A stretch of 64,000 bases of DNA from Muribaculaceae bacterium (lineage in GTDB: Bacteria > Bacteroidota > Bacteroidia > Bacteroidales > Muribaculaceae): NCBI GenBank assembly GCA_017462345.1, contig JAFTRI010000023.1, positions 221,883 through 285,882 on the forward strand. Direction: 5' to 3'. The position numbers and the translations under genes were made by a program. The notes beneath the pieces were generated by a model. That model did no database searches and was not told the DNA's origin. It was given only the letters and a program-made list of their open reading frames with translations. Shown piece after piece: positions 46,785 to 56,700 of the stretch. Positions within the stretch are counted from its first letter, which is position 1. Every line of letters starts with the position of its first letter.

Positions 46785-48086
46785 ATGGATACTGTAACTG
46801 GAAAAAAAGAAAAGACAACCGTAACGATACCGCATGGTCATGCCGACAAGCACATCTGGGCGATCTATATCACGTTGTGTATAGTCTCGATTATAGAACT
46901 ATACAGCGCATCAAGCCGTGAAGTGGCATCGGCAGGGGTCTATGGCCCTATTTTGCGGCATTGTTTTATGTTGTTTTTGGGGTTTCTGCTGGTGATAGGG
47001 ATACAGCGTGTCTCTTATAAATGGTTTATACCGCTTACACCGTTGTTTGCATTGGCAAGTGTAGCTTTGATGGTGTATGTAATGTTTTTTGGTGATATAG
47101 TCAATGGCGCACGTCGCAGTTTCAATCTTGTTTTTGTCGCCATTCAGCCTGCTGAGTTAATAAAGATGTCGTCAGTACTTGTCATTGCGCTTGTCATGTC
47201 CCGAACGCAGATAAAACAAGGTGTGACCAATGCCGGAGTGATCATATCGGCATCGGCGGTAATCCTGTTTGGAGGCTTGCTTTTTTATCAGGGATTGACC
47301 AATACCATATTGCTGATGGCAATAAGTCTGTCAATGATGCTTATCGGCGGGGTGCAATGGAAGAAGTTTCTTATGGTGATGGTCGTGTATGTGCTGGTTG
47401 CCGGAGGCGGATTGTGGCTGAAAGGAGAAGATGACGATAAGGATGTATCGTCAGGTAAGGAAAAAATCGAGTTGGCGCATCATCAGGTAAAGGTAGAGGT
47501 GAATCGTACGGGAACATGGTTTGCCCGTATAGACCGTTGGCTCGGGAAGGACAGTATTGAAAAATATGATGAGCCTATAACAGCCAAGAACCGTCAGGAA
47601 ATGTATGGATACATGGCGCAGGCCAATGGTGGGGTTTTAGGAGTTTTTCCAGGAAATTCACGAGAGACTGCCCGTCTTCCACTGGCGTTTACAGACTATA
47701 TCTATGCCATTATTGTGGAAGATATGGGATTGGTGGGAGGAATATTCATATTAGTGCTGTATCTGTGGTTGCTTGCCAGGGCAGGAAGTATAGCGAGCCG
47801 TTGCAGCAGGGCGTTTCCGGCGTTGCTTGTGATGGGAATGGCTGTAATGATTGCATTTCAAGCCCTGTTTCACATGGCGATTGTCACCGGTGTATTTCCT
47901 GTGTCGGGACAGCCGTTGCCTCTCATTTCCAAAGGCGGTACTTCCATACTGGTGACATCAATTGCATTCGGGATAATGTTGAGTGTGAGCAAATATGCTG
48001 TACGTAACGGCAAACGTCAGGATATACGTCAGGAACTTAATTCGTTGCCGGAAAGTGTACGTGCTGAAAATCCAACCCAACTTTAA
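46785..48086 (+). CDS. ftsW: Septal peptidoglycan polymerase FtsW
   Basis: 433 residues with about ten membrane helices. This SEDS protein polymerises lipid II at the septum together with FtsI. Visible SEDS features are IELYSASSREVA in helix 1, NGARRSFNL, QPAELIKMSSVL and, near the end, GVFPVSGQPLPLISKGGTS. A charged cytoplasmic or periplasmic loop of about 70 residues (about 215-285) is longer than in E. coli. It follows murD by 13 bases and precedes murG by 15. Confidence 0.95.
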   Translation: MDTVTGKKEKTTVTIPHGHADKHIWAIYITLCIVSIIELYSASSREVASAGVYGPILRHCFMLFLGFLLVIGIQRVSYKWFIPLTPLFALASVALMVYVMFFGDIVNGARRSFNLVFVAIQPAELIKMSSVLVIALVMSRTQIKQGVTNAGVIISASAVILFGGLLFYQGLTNTILLMAISLSMMLIGGVQWKKFLMVMVVYVLVAGGGLWLKGEDDDKDVSSGKEKIELAHHQVKVEVNRTGTWFARIDRWLGKDSIEKYDEPITAKNRQEMYGYMAQANGGVLGVFPGNSRETARLPLAFTDYIYAIIVEDMGLVGGIFILVLYLWLLARAGSIASRCSRAFPALLVMGMAVMIAFQALFHMAIVTGVFPVSGQPLPLISKGGTSILVTSIAFGIMLSVSKYAVRNGKRQDIRQELNSLPESVRAENPTQL

Positions 48087-48101
48087 AAAAAAAACGGTTT
48101 T

Positions 48102-49211
48102 ATGGGAAACAAAACACCATATAGAGTATTGATAAGCGGTGGTGGTACCGGGGGGCACATTTTCCCCGCACTGTCCATCGCCAATGCGTTACGACGTCGT
48201 GACAGCAAGACCGAAATATTGTTTGTCGGTGCAGAAAACCGCATGGAGATGGAGCGTGTTCCGGCTGCCGGATATGAAATTGTAGGCTTGCCGGTGAGCG
48301 GATTCGACCGCCGGCGCTTATGGCGTAATGTCAAAGTGCTCTGCCGGCTGTTCAGGAGCATGATGATGGCCCGTAGAGTATTGAAGGACTTCTGTCCCGA
48401 TATTGCGGTGGGCGTTGGTGGATATGCGAGTGGTCCCATGTTGAAAGCTGCCCAGAAGAAGGGGATTCCGACTCTGTTGCAAGAGCAGAATTCGTATGCA
48501 GGCGTTACGAACAAATTGTTAGCAAAACAAGCTGAAGCGATATGTGTGGCATACGCCGGAATGGACGCATTTTTCCCTGCTGACAGGATAATATTGACAG
48601 GAAACCCTGTCCGTTCCGATATCCTCAATATTTCTGTGACGAAGGCTCAGGCAAAAGAGGCGTTGGGTTTCGAACCTGAACGGGCACTTGTCCTGGTGGT
48701 AGGCGGAAGTCTTGGTGCGCGTACAGTCAATGAGAGTGTGGCTATAGCATTAAAGGATATTACTGCAACGGGAGCTTCGGTATTGTGGCAGACCGGGAAT
48801 CTTTATGCCACGGAATGTGCCGATAAGGCAGCCGGTTATGATACGGTTCAGGCTGTACCGTTCATTTCACGTATGGAGCTTGCTTACCGTGCGGCTGATA
48901 TTGTCGTGTCGCGTGCTGGGGCCGGAACTATTTCGGAATTGCAATTGGTGGGTCTTCCGGTAATCCTTGTCCCCTCACCAAATGTTGCTGAAGACCATCA
49001 GCGCAAAAATGCCCAGGCTCTTGCCGACAGAAATGCTGCCGTCATGATTCTTGACTGTGACAGCCGGGCGTCACTTGGCAAAGAGATTGTGTCGCTTCTT
49101 GGCGACGAACAACGTAGGGCTTTGCTTGCCGCAAATATACATGAAATGGCCCTACCCGATGCCGATGAGAAAATTGTTGATCGAATTTATGATATACTTG
49201 ATAGAAAATGA
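48102..49211 (+). CDS. murG: UDP-N-acetylglucosamine--lipid I N-acetylglucosaminyltransferase
   Basis: 369 residues. It converts lipid I to lipid II on the inner face of the membrane. The glycine-rich loop GGGTGGHIFPALSIA is at 11-25. Other segments: GVGGYASGPML, LLQEQNSYAGVTNKLLA, VGGSLGARTVN and SRAGAGTISEL for the UDP-GlcNAc site. Its last four bases overlap murC (ATGA), indicating coupling. Confidence 0.96.
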   Translation: MGNKTPYRVLISGGGTGGHIFPALSIANALRRRDSKTEILFVGAENRMEMERVPAAGYEIVGLPVSGFDRRRLWRNVKVLCRLFRSMMMARRVLKDFCPDIAVGVGGYASGPMLKAAQKKGIPTLLQEQNSYAGVTNKLLAKQAEAICVAYAGMDAFFPADRIILTGNPVRSDILNISVTKAQAKEALGFEPERALVLVVGGSLGARTVNESVAIALKDITATGASVLWQTGNLYATECADKAAGYDTVQAVPFISRMELAYRAADIVVSRAGAGTISELQLVGLPVILVPSPNVAEDHQRKNAQALADRNAAVMILDCDSRASLGKEIVSLLGDEQRRALLAANIHEMALPDADEKIVDRIYDILDRK

Positions 49212-50590
49212 TGAACGAGAATAAGAAGAATATATACTTTGTCGGAGCCGGAGGAATAGGAATGGCTGCATTGGTGCGCTATTTCCTGTCTCAGGGTTGT
49301 AATGTCGCGGGATATGACCGCACCCGTACTGCGCTCACCGATGCGCTTGTTGCCGAGGGGGCTGAAATTGTCTATGACGAGGCTGTGGAATTGATTCCTG
49401 AAATGTTCAGGAATCCGGTAACCACTCTTGTTGTGTACACTCCGGCAATACCGGCTTCACATCAGGGACTATGCTACTTTCGTGAAAACGGTTTTGAGAT
49501 ACTGAAGCGTGCGGCAGTATTGGGAATGATTACACGAGGCACTAAAGGGATATGTTTTGCCGGTACTCACGGAAAGACAACGACATCCTCGATGGCCGCA
49601 CACATATTGAATAGCTGTGAAGTGGGATGTAATGCTTTCCTTGGGGGAATATTGCGAAATTACGACAGTAATCTGTTGCTGAGCAAGACATCTCCCTATT
49701 CAGTGATTGAGGCTGATGAATACGACCGCTCGTTTCACCAGTTGTCACCTTATATTGCAGTGATTACGTCGTCGGATCCTGACCACCTTGATATTTACGG
49801 GACTGAGGATGCTTATCTTGAGAGTTTTGCCCATTTTACCGAATTGATACGTCCCGACGGATGTCTTGTCATACATGAAGGCCTGAAAGTCAAGCCGCGA
49901 GTGCAGGACGGGGTCAAAGTATATACCTATTCCCGTGACAGTGGAGATTTTCATGCCACGAATATCCGTAGAGGTAACGGTACTATTGTTTTTGATCTCG
50001 TTACCCCTGCGGGCGTATTTGATAATATCGAACTTGGTGTCCCGGTGGAGATAAATATTGAGAATGCCATAGCTTCGATAGCGGCATGTTTCCTTACGGA
50101 AAGTGTGCAACCCGATAAAATGCGGGAAGCGATGAAGTCGTTCCTTGGGGCAAAGCGCCGTTTTGAATTCTGGGTTAAAGAACCGGGAGAAAGCGGACGT
50201 GTTGTAATCGATGACTATGCCCATCACCCCGATGAGCTGAAAGCAAGCATATCCTCGGTAAAAGCGTTGTATCCGGGACGGCATCTGACTGTTGCATTCC
50301 AGCCACATCTTTACTCCCGGACTCGTGACTTTGCCATGGAATTTGCCAAGGCATTGTCCCTTTCTGATTCGGTGCTGTTGCTGGATATATATCCGGCGAG
50401 GGAAGAACCCATTCCCGGTGTCACATCGGAAATAATTTTCAACAGTATCACTTGTGAGGATAAAGTGATGATTGATAAGGAGAATTTGACCGGGACGATA
50501 AAAAATCGTAACTTTGAAATTCTGTTGACGGTAGGTGCCGGAGATATATGTAATTATCTTCCGGCGATATGTAGTGAAATAAAAGGCTGA
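49208..50590 (+). CDS. murC: UDP-N-acetylmuramate--L-alanine ligase
   Basis: 460 residues. It attaches the first L-alanine to UDP-MurNAc. The N-terminal GAGGIGMAAL (13-22), the ATP loop GTHGKTTT (119-126), and EADEYDRSF and DDYAHHPDE motifs are present. Two adjacent ATGs are possible starts; the first overlaps the murG stop by four bases. ftsQ begins 10 bases after its stop. Confidence 0.95.
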   Translation: MMNENKKNIYFVGAGGIGMAALVRYFLSQGCNVAGYDRTRTALTDALVAEGAEIVYDEAVELIPEMFRNPVTTLVVYTPAIPASHQGLCYFRENGFEILKRAAVLGMITRGTKGICFAGTHGKTTTSSMAAHILNSCEVGCNAFLGGILRNYDSNLLLSKTSPYSVIEADEYDRSFHQLSPYIAVITSSDPDHLDIYGTEDAYLESFAHFTELIRPDGCLVIHEGLKVKPRVQDGVKVYTYSRDSGDFHATNIRRGNGTIVFDLVTPAGVFDNIELGVPVEINIENAIASIAACFLTESVQPDKMREAMKSFLGAKRRFEFWVKEPGESGRVVIDDYAHHPDELKASISSVKALYPGRHLTVAFQPHLYSRTRDFAMEFAKALSLSDSVLLLDIYPAREEPIPGVTSEIIFNSITCEDKVMIDKENLTGTIKNRNFEILLTVGAGDICNYLPAICSEIKG

Positions 50591-50600
50591 GAGAGGTTTT

Positions 50601-51473
50601 ATGAAGGGAATCCTGTTTAAATGTCTGTTATCGGTAGTGTTGCTTGCCTATCTTGTCTTTGCGTTTATATGGACAAGAGAGATGTCGGCAGGAGCCCGCT
50701 GTACCGGAATGGATGTTGTGATACTCGATTCCGCTGACAATAAATTTGTCACAACGGCCGAGATAATACGGGAGATAGATAATTTTCCGTCCCGCTGTAC
50801 CGGAATGCTGATAAGTGAAATAGATACCGACAGCATTGAACGCCGGCTGAACCGGATAGACAAGATAGAGTCGGCATCATGTGTGATTCTCAGTGACGGA
50901 AAAGTTGTTGTAACAGTTGTCCCGATGAGTCCGGTGGCAAGAATATTTGACGGGGATTACTCTTATTATATCAACCGTGCGGGAAAGCGCATAACAGCCG
51001 ATGCCCGGTATTTTCTTGACGTTCCGGTGATTTCCGGACAGTTTGACTCGACCTATAAGGCCGTATCCCTGCTTCCCCTTGTCGATTACATATCATCGGA
51101 CTCTACATGGAATTCATTGGTGTCCATGATAAGGACCGATGGCCGGAATAATATATATCTTGTACCGATGATACGCGGGCATGTCATTAATTTCGGGGAT
51201 GTCAGCGATATTGAAAATAAGTTTGACCGGTTGCGCCGGATGTATGAGGAGATACTGCCTTTGAAAGGATGGGATTTTTATGATACACTGTCGGTGAAAT
51301 GGCGAGGACAGGTAGTAGCTACTCGGCGTGTCAAGAAACTTGTAGAACCGCAGGTGAGATATGATGACGAAAGCGAGAATGAATTGCCACAAGACATTGG
51401 CACTATGCTTGCTGCCACGCCTGAACAATTGTCACAGCCTGTACAAAATGATACCATAAAAGAAAATAACTAA
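50601..51473 (+). CDS. ftsQ: Cell division protein FtsQ
   Basis: 290 residues. One N-terminal membrane helix (about 5-24) is followed by a periplasmic POTRA-like domain (about 35-105) and a beta domain (about 110-255). FtsQ connects early Z-ring proteins to FtsL, FtsW and FtsI. The C-terminal 35 residues are low-complexity and polar. Primary sequence is poorly conserved, so position between murC and ftsA is the main evidence, along with this topology. Confidence 0.88.
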   Translation: MKGILFKCLLSVVLLAYLVFAFIWTREMSAGARCTGMDVVILDSADNKFVTTAEIIREIDNFPSRCTGMLISEIDTDSIERRLNRIDKIESASCVILSDGKVVVTVVPMSPVARIFDGDYSYYINRAGKRITADARYFLDVPVISGQFDSTYKAVSLLPLVDYISSDSTWNSLVSMIRTDGRNNIYLVPMIRGHVINFGDVSDIENKFDRLRRMYEEILPLKGWDFYDTLSVKWRGQVVATRRVKKLVEPQVRYDDESENELPQDIGTMLAATPEQLSQPVQNDTIKENN

Positions 51474-51508
51474 CCTTATATCAATATATTAGAACTAACA
51501 ATCACGAT

Positions 51509-52825
51509 ATGGAACAAAAATATATAGTAGCTGTCGAGATAGGAAGCTCGAAGGTGAAAGGAGCAGTCGGGACGGTGGATAATAACGGGACGATGACCGT
51601 GCGTGCAATAGAGGAAGAACCGCTCATCGACTGTGTGAGATACGGATGTATCCAGAATGTCGAGGAGGTAAGCAACCGTGTCACCCGTATTATCCGTAAG
51701 ATAGAGAACAGGGTTTCTCCCCGTAAGGTAAGGGGGATATATGTGGCATTGGGTGGACGTTCGTTGTGTTCATCCGCCCGTGAGATAGAACGCCAATATT
51801 CCGATGAGGTTGAGATTACAGAGCGTATTGTCTCTCAACTCAAGAACGAGGCCCTTGCGACAGGTTTTTCCGATCGTGATGTGGTAGAGGTGATTCCCCG
51901 AGAGTTCACGGTAGATAATATGTCAATGTCCAATCCTATCGGAACTTTCGGACAGCAGATCAGTGCCACGCTCAACCTGTTGTCATGTAAGCCCCAGATA
52001 AAGCGTAATCTCAACCGTGTACTGAATGAACGTCTACAGTTCAAGGTTAACGGATATATTGTGCGTCCTGTGGCGGTTGCCGATCTTGTGTTGTCGGATG
52101 ACGAGAAACGGCTTGGATGCATGCTGGTTGATTTCGGTGCTGAGACCACAACGGTATCGATATATAAAAACGGTTCGTTGCAATATCTCGTGACGGTTCC
52201 GCTTGGATCCCGTAATATTACGCGCGATATTACATCGTTGAATTTCCTCGAGGAGAGAGCTGAAGAGATAAAGAAAGCGGTGGGGAATGCCAATGCCTCG
52301 GTATCGGGTAAGCGCAAACCGTCGGCTGACGGTATCGATACATCCGAAATAAACGGTTATGTTCAGGCTCGGGCAGGAGAGATTGTCGCCAATATTATGG
52401 AGCAGGTGAACTATGCAGGACTGAAAGCTGCCGACCTTCCTGGAGGAATCGTTGTTGTGGGTGGAGGTGCCAAGCTAAAAGGATTTAATGCCCTGCTGGA
52501 AACTCAGAGCAAGCTGAAAGTAAGAAGTGGAGCTCCGTCCAATATGATTCCTATTGCCGATGGCCGTATACAGCCTAATGATTCGGTAGATGTAATCGCG
52601 ATACTGATGGCGGCTTCGCGAATGAATCCGGTTGAATGTATGGAGATGTCAGTGCCGATAACGGGAGGAGATGATGAACCCGATGATATTTACGAATCAG
52701 ATGACACTGATGACGATCCCGGGCAGAAAGTTCCCAAAGGACCGGGTCTGCTCGAACGTATAAAAATGCGTATCGAGGGGCTTATCAGTGAGGATGATGA
52801 AGAATTTGACGACGACGAAAGATAA
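51509..52825 (+). CDS. ftsA: Cell division protein FtsA
   Basis: 438 residues. This actin-like ATPase anchors FtsZ filaments to the membrane. ATP-site segments: VEIGSSKVKGAVG at 5-17, LVDFGAETTTVSIY in the middle and GGIVVVGGGAKLKGF later. An SHS2/1C domain is at about 85-165. After an acidic linker, a C-terminal amphipathic helix (GLLERIKMRIEGLIS) should bind the membrane; it is followed by an unusually acidic tail of about ten residues. It is 35 bases after ftsQ and 26 before ftsZ. Confidence 0.95.
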   Translation: MEQKYIVAVEIGSSKVKGAVGTVDNNGTMTVRAIEEEPLIDCVRYGCIQNVEEVSNRVTRIIRKIENRVSPRKVRGIYVALGGRSLCSSAREIERQYSDEVEITERIVSQLKNEALATGFSDRDVVEVIPREFTVDNMSMSNPIGTFGQQISATLNLLSCKPQIKRNLNRVLNERLQFKVNGYIVRPVAVADLVLSDDEKRLGCMLVDFGAETTTVSIYKNGSLQYLVTVPLGSRNITRDITSLNFLEERAEEIKKAVGNANASVSGKRKPSADGIDTSEINGYVQARAGEIVANIMEQVNYAGLKAADLPGGIVVVGGGAKLKGFNALLETQSKLKVRSGAPSNMIPIADGRIQPNDSVDVIAILMAASRMNPVECMEMSVPITGGDDEPDDIYESDDTDDDPGQKVPKGPGLLERIKMRIEGLISEDDEEFDDDER

Positions 52826-52851
52826 CGTTAATAACTAAAAAGTAAAGTAAC

Positions 52852-54171
52852 ATGACAATCCAGGATATAAAAGAAAATTATGACTTTGTTGTAGACAGCA
52901 ATGAAGATACGATCATAAAGGTGATAGGAGTCGGCGGTGGCGGTAACAATGCCATCAACCACATGTACCAGCAGGGGATTAAGAATGTTTCGTTCGTCGT
53001 ATGTAACACCGACAAGCAGGCTCTTAACAATTCACCTGTTCCTACACGTGTGCTTATCGGACCTACAATAACTAAGGGGCTTGGAGCCGGTAATCTGCCG
53101 GAGGTTGCGCGTAAGGCTGCGGAGGAAAGTACCGAACAGTTGAACGAATTGTTTGATGACCAGACCAAGATGGTGTTTATTACGGCCGGAATGGGAGGCG
53201 GGACCGGCACAGGCGCTGCGCCGGTTGTTGCCCGTATCGCCAAGGAGCGCGGGTTGCTGACAATAGGTATTGTGACTATCCCGTTCCTGTTTGAGGGCGA
53301 GAAGAAGATACTGAAAGCTCTTGACGGTGCCGATGAGATGAGCAAGTATGTGGATGCGTTGCTGGTGATAAATAACGAGCGTCTTACCGAAATATACCAT
53401 GACCTGAATTTCATCAATGCTTTCGGGAAAGCCGATGATACACTGTCGACTGCCGCACGCAGCATTTCGGAACTTATAACCTGTGACGGTCACATCAATC
53501 TTGACTTTAATGATGTCGACACTACCTTGCGTAACGGAGGTGCTGCGATAATCTCAAGTGGATATGGAGAGGGAGAACATCGTGTTACCAAGGCGATTGA
53601 GGACGCTCTTAACTCCCCGCTGTTGAAGAACCGGGATATTTTCGGGTCGAAAAAACTGTTGTTCAACCTGTATTTCTCTCGTGAGGCAGAAGATGAGTTC
53701 GTTATGGATGAGGCCAAGGAACTTACGGCATTTGTCAACAAGCTTGATACGGGAGTCGATGTGATATGGGGAGTCGCATTTGATGAGACACTTGGTAATA
53801 AGGTGAAGATTACGATTCTTGCATCGGGTTTTGATGTGACTATACGCGATGATGAACAGGAAAAGATATTCTCGCCGAAAGCCAAGAACAATGATAAGGA
53901 CTCGCGTTCCCGACTGTCAGACGAATACGGTCAGGAGAAAATCGAGGATCTGCAGAAGACCAAGGACAGTGCACGCTATATTATTCTTACTCCTGAACAG
54001 ATGGATGATGATGCTGTGGTTGAGAAACTTGAAAAGTCTCCTGCGTACAATCGTGATAAGAAAGTGGCCGATGAAATCAAGTCTGGGACAAGGGCTGTGC
54101 AGGAGGTTGCGCAGCCGTCAGTGACAGACTCTGACGGGATCTTGTCCAAAATCGATTTTTCCAACGACTGA
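52852..54171 (+). CDS. ftsZ: Cell division protein FtsZ
   Basis: 439 residues. This tubulin-like GTPase forms the division ring. The nucleotide loop GVGGGGNN is at 26-33 and the tubulin signature GGGTGTG at 115-121, with NDVDTTL near residue 220. The GTPase core ends near 325. A charged linker leads to a C-terminal peptide (GILSKIDFSND), the likely FtsA-binding tail. It is the last gene of the dcw cluster and is followed by a strong hairpin. Confidence 0.97.
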   Translation: MTIQDIKENYDFVVDSNEDTIIKVIGVGGGGNNAINHMYQQGIKNVSFVVCNTDKQALNNSPVPTRVLIGPTITKGLGAGNLPEVARKAAEESTEQLNELFDDQTKMVFITAGMGGGTGTGAAPVVARIAKERGLLTIGIVTIPFLFEGEKKILKALDGADEMSKYVDALLVINNERLTEIYHDLNFINAFGKADDTLSTAARSISELITCDGHINLDFNDVDTTLRNGGAAIISSGYGEGEHRVTKAIEDALNSPLLKNRDIFGSKKLLFNLYFSREAEDEFVMDEAKELTAFVNKLDTGVDVIWGVAFDETLGNKVKITILASGFDVTIRDDEQEKIFSPKAKNNDKDSRSRLSDEYGQEKIEDLQKTKDSARYIILTPEQMDDDAVVEKLEKSPAYNRDKKVADEIKSGTRAVQEVAQPSVTDSDGILSKIDFSND

Positions 54172-54191
54172 CAAGCCGGTTTACTTATTGT

Positions 54192-54233
54192 AATAGAGCG
54201 AAGGTACTCTACTCAATGTATCTTCGCTCTATT
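54192..54233. terminator. Hairpin terminator between ftsZ and the convergent CNNM gene
   Basis: AATAGAGCGAAG (54192-54203) pairs perfectly with CTTCGCTCTATT (54222-54233), and a G-U pair extends it to 15 bp. Partial T richness on both sides suits a bidirectional terminator between convergent genes. Confidence 0.75.
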
Positions 54234-54264
54234 ATTTGTAATGTTGAAAACGGTATAGTTGCAG

Positions 54265-55551
54265 TTATATTTTGTTGTTGGATGTGGAGCGGGTGACGAG
54301 GATTTTGTCGATGCGAGCCCCATCCATGTCAATGACCTCAAAGGTAAAATCACGCCAGTTTATTGATTCTCCGGATATTGGTATGTGCCCGAGGCGAGAC
54401 AATATAAGGCCGCTGACAGTGTTATAGTCGGTATCATCGGTTATATCCTCATTTTCAAAGTATATCAGGAAGTCGTAGAACGGGCATTGCCCATCGACAA
54501 GCCATCCTTCATTGTTGCCTCTTGGGATTATCTGGGGCTCGTCATGTTTGGAGTTTACGGTGCCGATGAGTCCTTCCAAGATGTCCCGTAGGGTTATTAT
54601 CCCTTCGCATCGGCCGAATTCATCAAAAACAAGGGCACAACCTATTGTATCTTCTTTTTTTAGGCGTTCAAGTCCGTCGTAGATACTCATGTTCTCATGA
54701 AATGCCGGAGCCTGACGTGTCATTCGGTTGAGGTCTATGCCGGTGTTGTTGTGACGTATAAGTTCTTTCAGCGAAACAATTCCGATGATTTTATCAAGAG
54801 ACCCGTCAGCAACGGGGTAGTTGTCGTGCAGTTCACGGGATAGAATTTCTTTTATTTCTGAGTGTGGAGAATTTATGTCGATCCAGCATATATCTTTGCG
54901 GTGGGTCATTATTGAACTGACTTTAAGGTCTCCCATAAGGAAAACGCGTTCAACGATGTCTTGTTCTACTTTTTTCACCTCACCGTCGTCAGTGCCTTCT
55001 TGAATTATTGATTTTATTTCTTCTTCTGTTACTTTATTGTCCTGTTGGTTTACACCGGAAATTCTGACAATGACCGCAGTACTGTGTGCAAGTAACCAGA
55101 CGAATGGTTTTGTGGCTAATGACAACCAGTATACCGGTCTTGCCATGATGCGTGCGACTTTGTCGGCAGCAGCAAGTCCAATGCGTTTCGGTACAAGTTC
55201 TCCTAAAACGATTGTCAGGTAAGTTACAATTATGATTATTGCGGTCTGGGCTGAGGGGATGGCGATGCTTGCCGGAATCCCGCATTGGATGAACAGTTTT
55301 CCGCATGTTATCGCTAAGGCGTCTCCTGAAAATATACCGGTCAGGATGCCGATGAGTGTGATCCCTATTTGGATCGTTGACAGGAATATATCCGGATCAG
55401 TTGCAAGTTTGAGTGCAGTCCTTGCGTTTTTGTTGCCTTTTTTGCTGTCACTTTCCAGACGGCTTTTCCGTGCGGAAATTATAGCAATCTCCGACATTGC
55501 AAAGATTCCGTTCAGCAGAATCAGCGATAGTACAATTATAGCAGAACTCAT
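54265..55551 (-). CDS. Hemolysin/CNNM/CorC family membrane protein with CBS domains
   Basis: 428 residues from the ATG at 55551 (MSSAIIVLSLILLNG); an earlier in-frame start at 55581 would overlap the neighbouring gene. A DUF21 membrane domain (about 1-190, LGELVPKRIGL) is followed by two CBS domains (about 205-330, DEFGRCEGIITLRDILEGL) and a CorC_HlyC domain (about 345-425). Members move magnesium or other divalent ions, or sense them; a true hemolysin role is not supported. It is the last gene of a four-gene minus-strand operon, 7 bases after the GNAT-like gene. It is a paralogue of gldE at 36.8 kb. Confidence 0.9.
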   Translation of the reverse strand: MSSAIIVLSLILLNGIFAMSEIAIISARKSRLESDSKKGNKNARTALKLATDPDIFLSTIQIGITLIGILTGIFSGDALAITCGKLFIQCGIPASIAIPSAQTAIIIIVTYLTIVLGELVPKRIGLAAADKVARIMARPVYWLSLATKPFVWLLAHSTAVIVRISGVNQQDNKVTEEEIKSIIQEGTDDGEVKKVEQDIVERVFLMGDLKVSSIMTHRKDICWIDINSPHSEIKEILSRELHDNYPVADGSLDKIIGIVSLKELIRHNNTGIDLNRMTRQAPAFHENMSIYDGLERLKKEDTIGCALVFDEFGRCEGIITLRDILEGLIGTVNSKHDEPQIIPRGNNEGWLVDGQCPFYDFLIYFENEDITDDTDYNTVSGLILSRLGHIPISGESINWRDFTFEVIDMDGARIDKILVTRSTSNNKI

Positions 55552-55558
55552 GTCCTCG

Positions 55559-56689
55559 TTACAGTGGTTTGCGGTAGGCACGGCGGCGGCGGTGCTGACG
55601 GTAGTCGAAGTATTGCCACTGTAGCTGGACGCTTGAATTTTCTTCCAACTCGGGATTGCTCTCGGCCCACTTGTAGCCGTTGCGTATATATCCCGGCAGC
55701 AGGTCGGAGAAAATCAGAGCGTTGACGCCCTTGTTCTGGTATTCGGGTTTCACGGCTATGAGCAGCAGGTCGACGGTATCGGACTTGCCTCGCAGTGCTT
55801 TCAGCAGATGCCACCATCCGGTTGGAAACAGATGCCCTCGGGATTTTTGCAATGCTCGGGAGAATGACGGGATGGATATGCCCACAGCAACGAGCTTGTC
55901 CCCGGCATCGACTATTACGCTTACGTCTTCAAGACGCAGTATGCCGAGATACATTCCGATATAATATTCAATCTGCCTTTCGGTCAGTGGGGAGTATCCG
56001 TAAAGTCCGTCGTATGCCTCGTTGATGAGGTTGAACAATGCTTGTCCGTACTCGTCTTTCAGTTTCTTACGTGAGGTGTATTTCTTAATGCGTAAATCAT
56101 ATTTTTTACGTACAATTTCGGAAATACGCATGTATTTGTCGGGAACTTTGTCGGGTATCGCTATGCGAAACTCTACCCAGTCGACATCCTTTACGAAACC
56201 ACGGCGTTCGATATGTTCAGGATAGTAGGGATAGTTATAGATTGTTGCCATTGTCCCTATCTCTTCAAAGCCATCGATAAGCATACCTTCATGATCCATG
56301 TCGGTGAATCCCATGGGCCCTACAATTGAATTCATGCCGTTCTGCCGTCCCCATTCTTCCACAGCATTAAAGAGAGCATCGGAGACTTCGGTGTCGTCAA
56401 TGAAGTCGGCAAAACTGAAACGTACTGTGCGTTCTCCGGTGCGCCGGTTGACCGAGTCATTGATTATTCCCGTGATACGTCCTACGGGGCGGTTGTCGCG
56501 ATAGGCCATGAATGATTGAGCCTTGCAGAAATCGAATGCCGGATTTTTTTCGGGACGCAGGGTATTGATGTCGTCGAGAATCAGCGGCGGGACATAATAA
56601 GGGTTGTTTTTATACAGATCCACTCCGAATTTTACGAATTTGCGGAGTTCTTTCACTGATGGTTCTATTTTTCTTATTTCCAGTGCCAT
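55559..56689 (-). CDS. GNAT-like N-acetyltransferase family protein (YghO-like)
   Basis: 376 residues. The layout matches a family of double-GNAT-like proteins: an N-terminal part with PYYVPPLILDD, a central GPMGFTDMDHEGMLIDGFEE, and a C-terminal acetyl-CoA-type region (LLIAVKPEYQNKGVNALIF), where QNKGV corresponds to the usual QxxGxG/A loop. The substrate is unknown. It is cytoplasmic, with no signal. It lies between the pseudokinase gene (11-base gap) and the CNNM gene. Confidence 0.82.
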   Translation of the reverse strand: MALEIRKIEPSVKELRKFVKFGVDLYKNNPYYVPPLILDDINTLRPEKNPAFDFCKAQSFMAYRDNRPVGRITGIINDSVNRRTGERTVRFSFADFIDDTEVSDALFNAVEEWGRQNGMNSIVGPMGFTDMDHEGMLIDGFEEIGTMATIYNYPYYPEHIERRGFVKDVDWVEFRIAIPDKVPDKYMRISEIVRKKYDLRIKKYTSRKKLKDEYGQALFNLINEAYDGLYGYSPLTERQIEYYIGMYLGILRLEDVSVIVDAGDKLVAVGISIPSFSRALQKSRGHLFPTGWWHLLKALRGKSDTVDLLLIAVKPEYQNKGVNALIFSDLLPGYIRNGYKWAESNPELEENSSVQLQWQYFDYRQHRRRRAYRKPL

Positions 56690-56700
56690 GATTGCAGAGT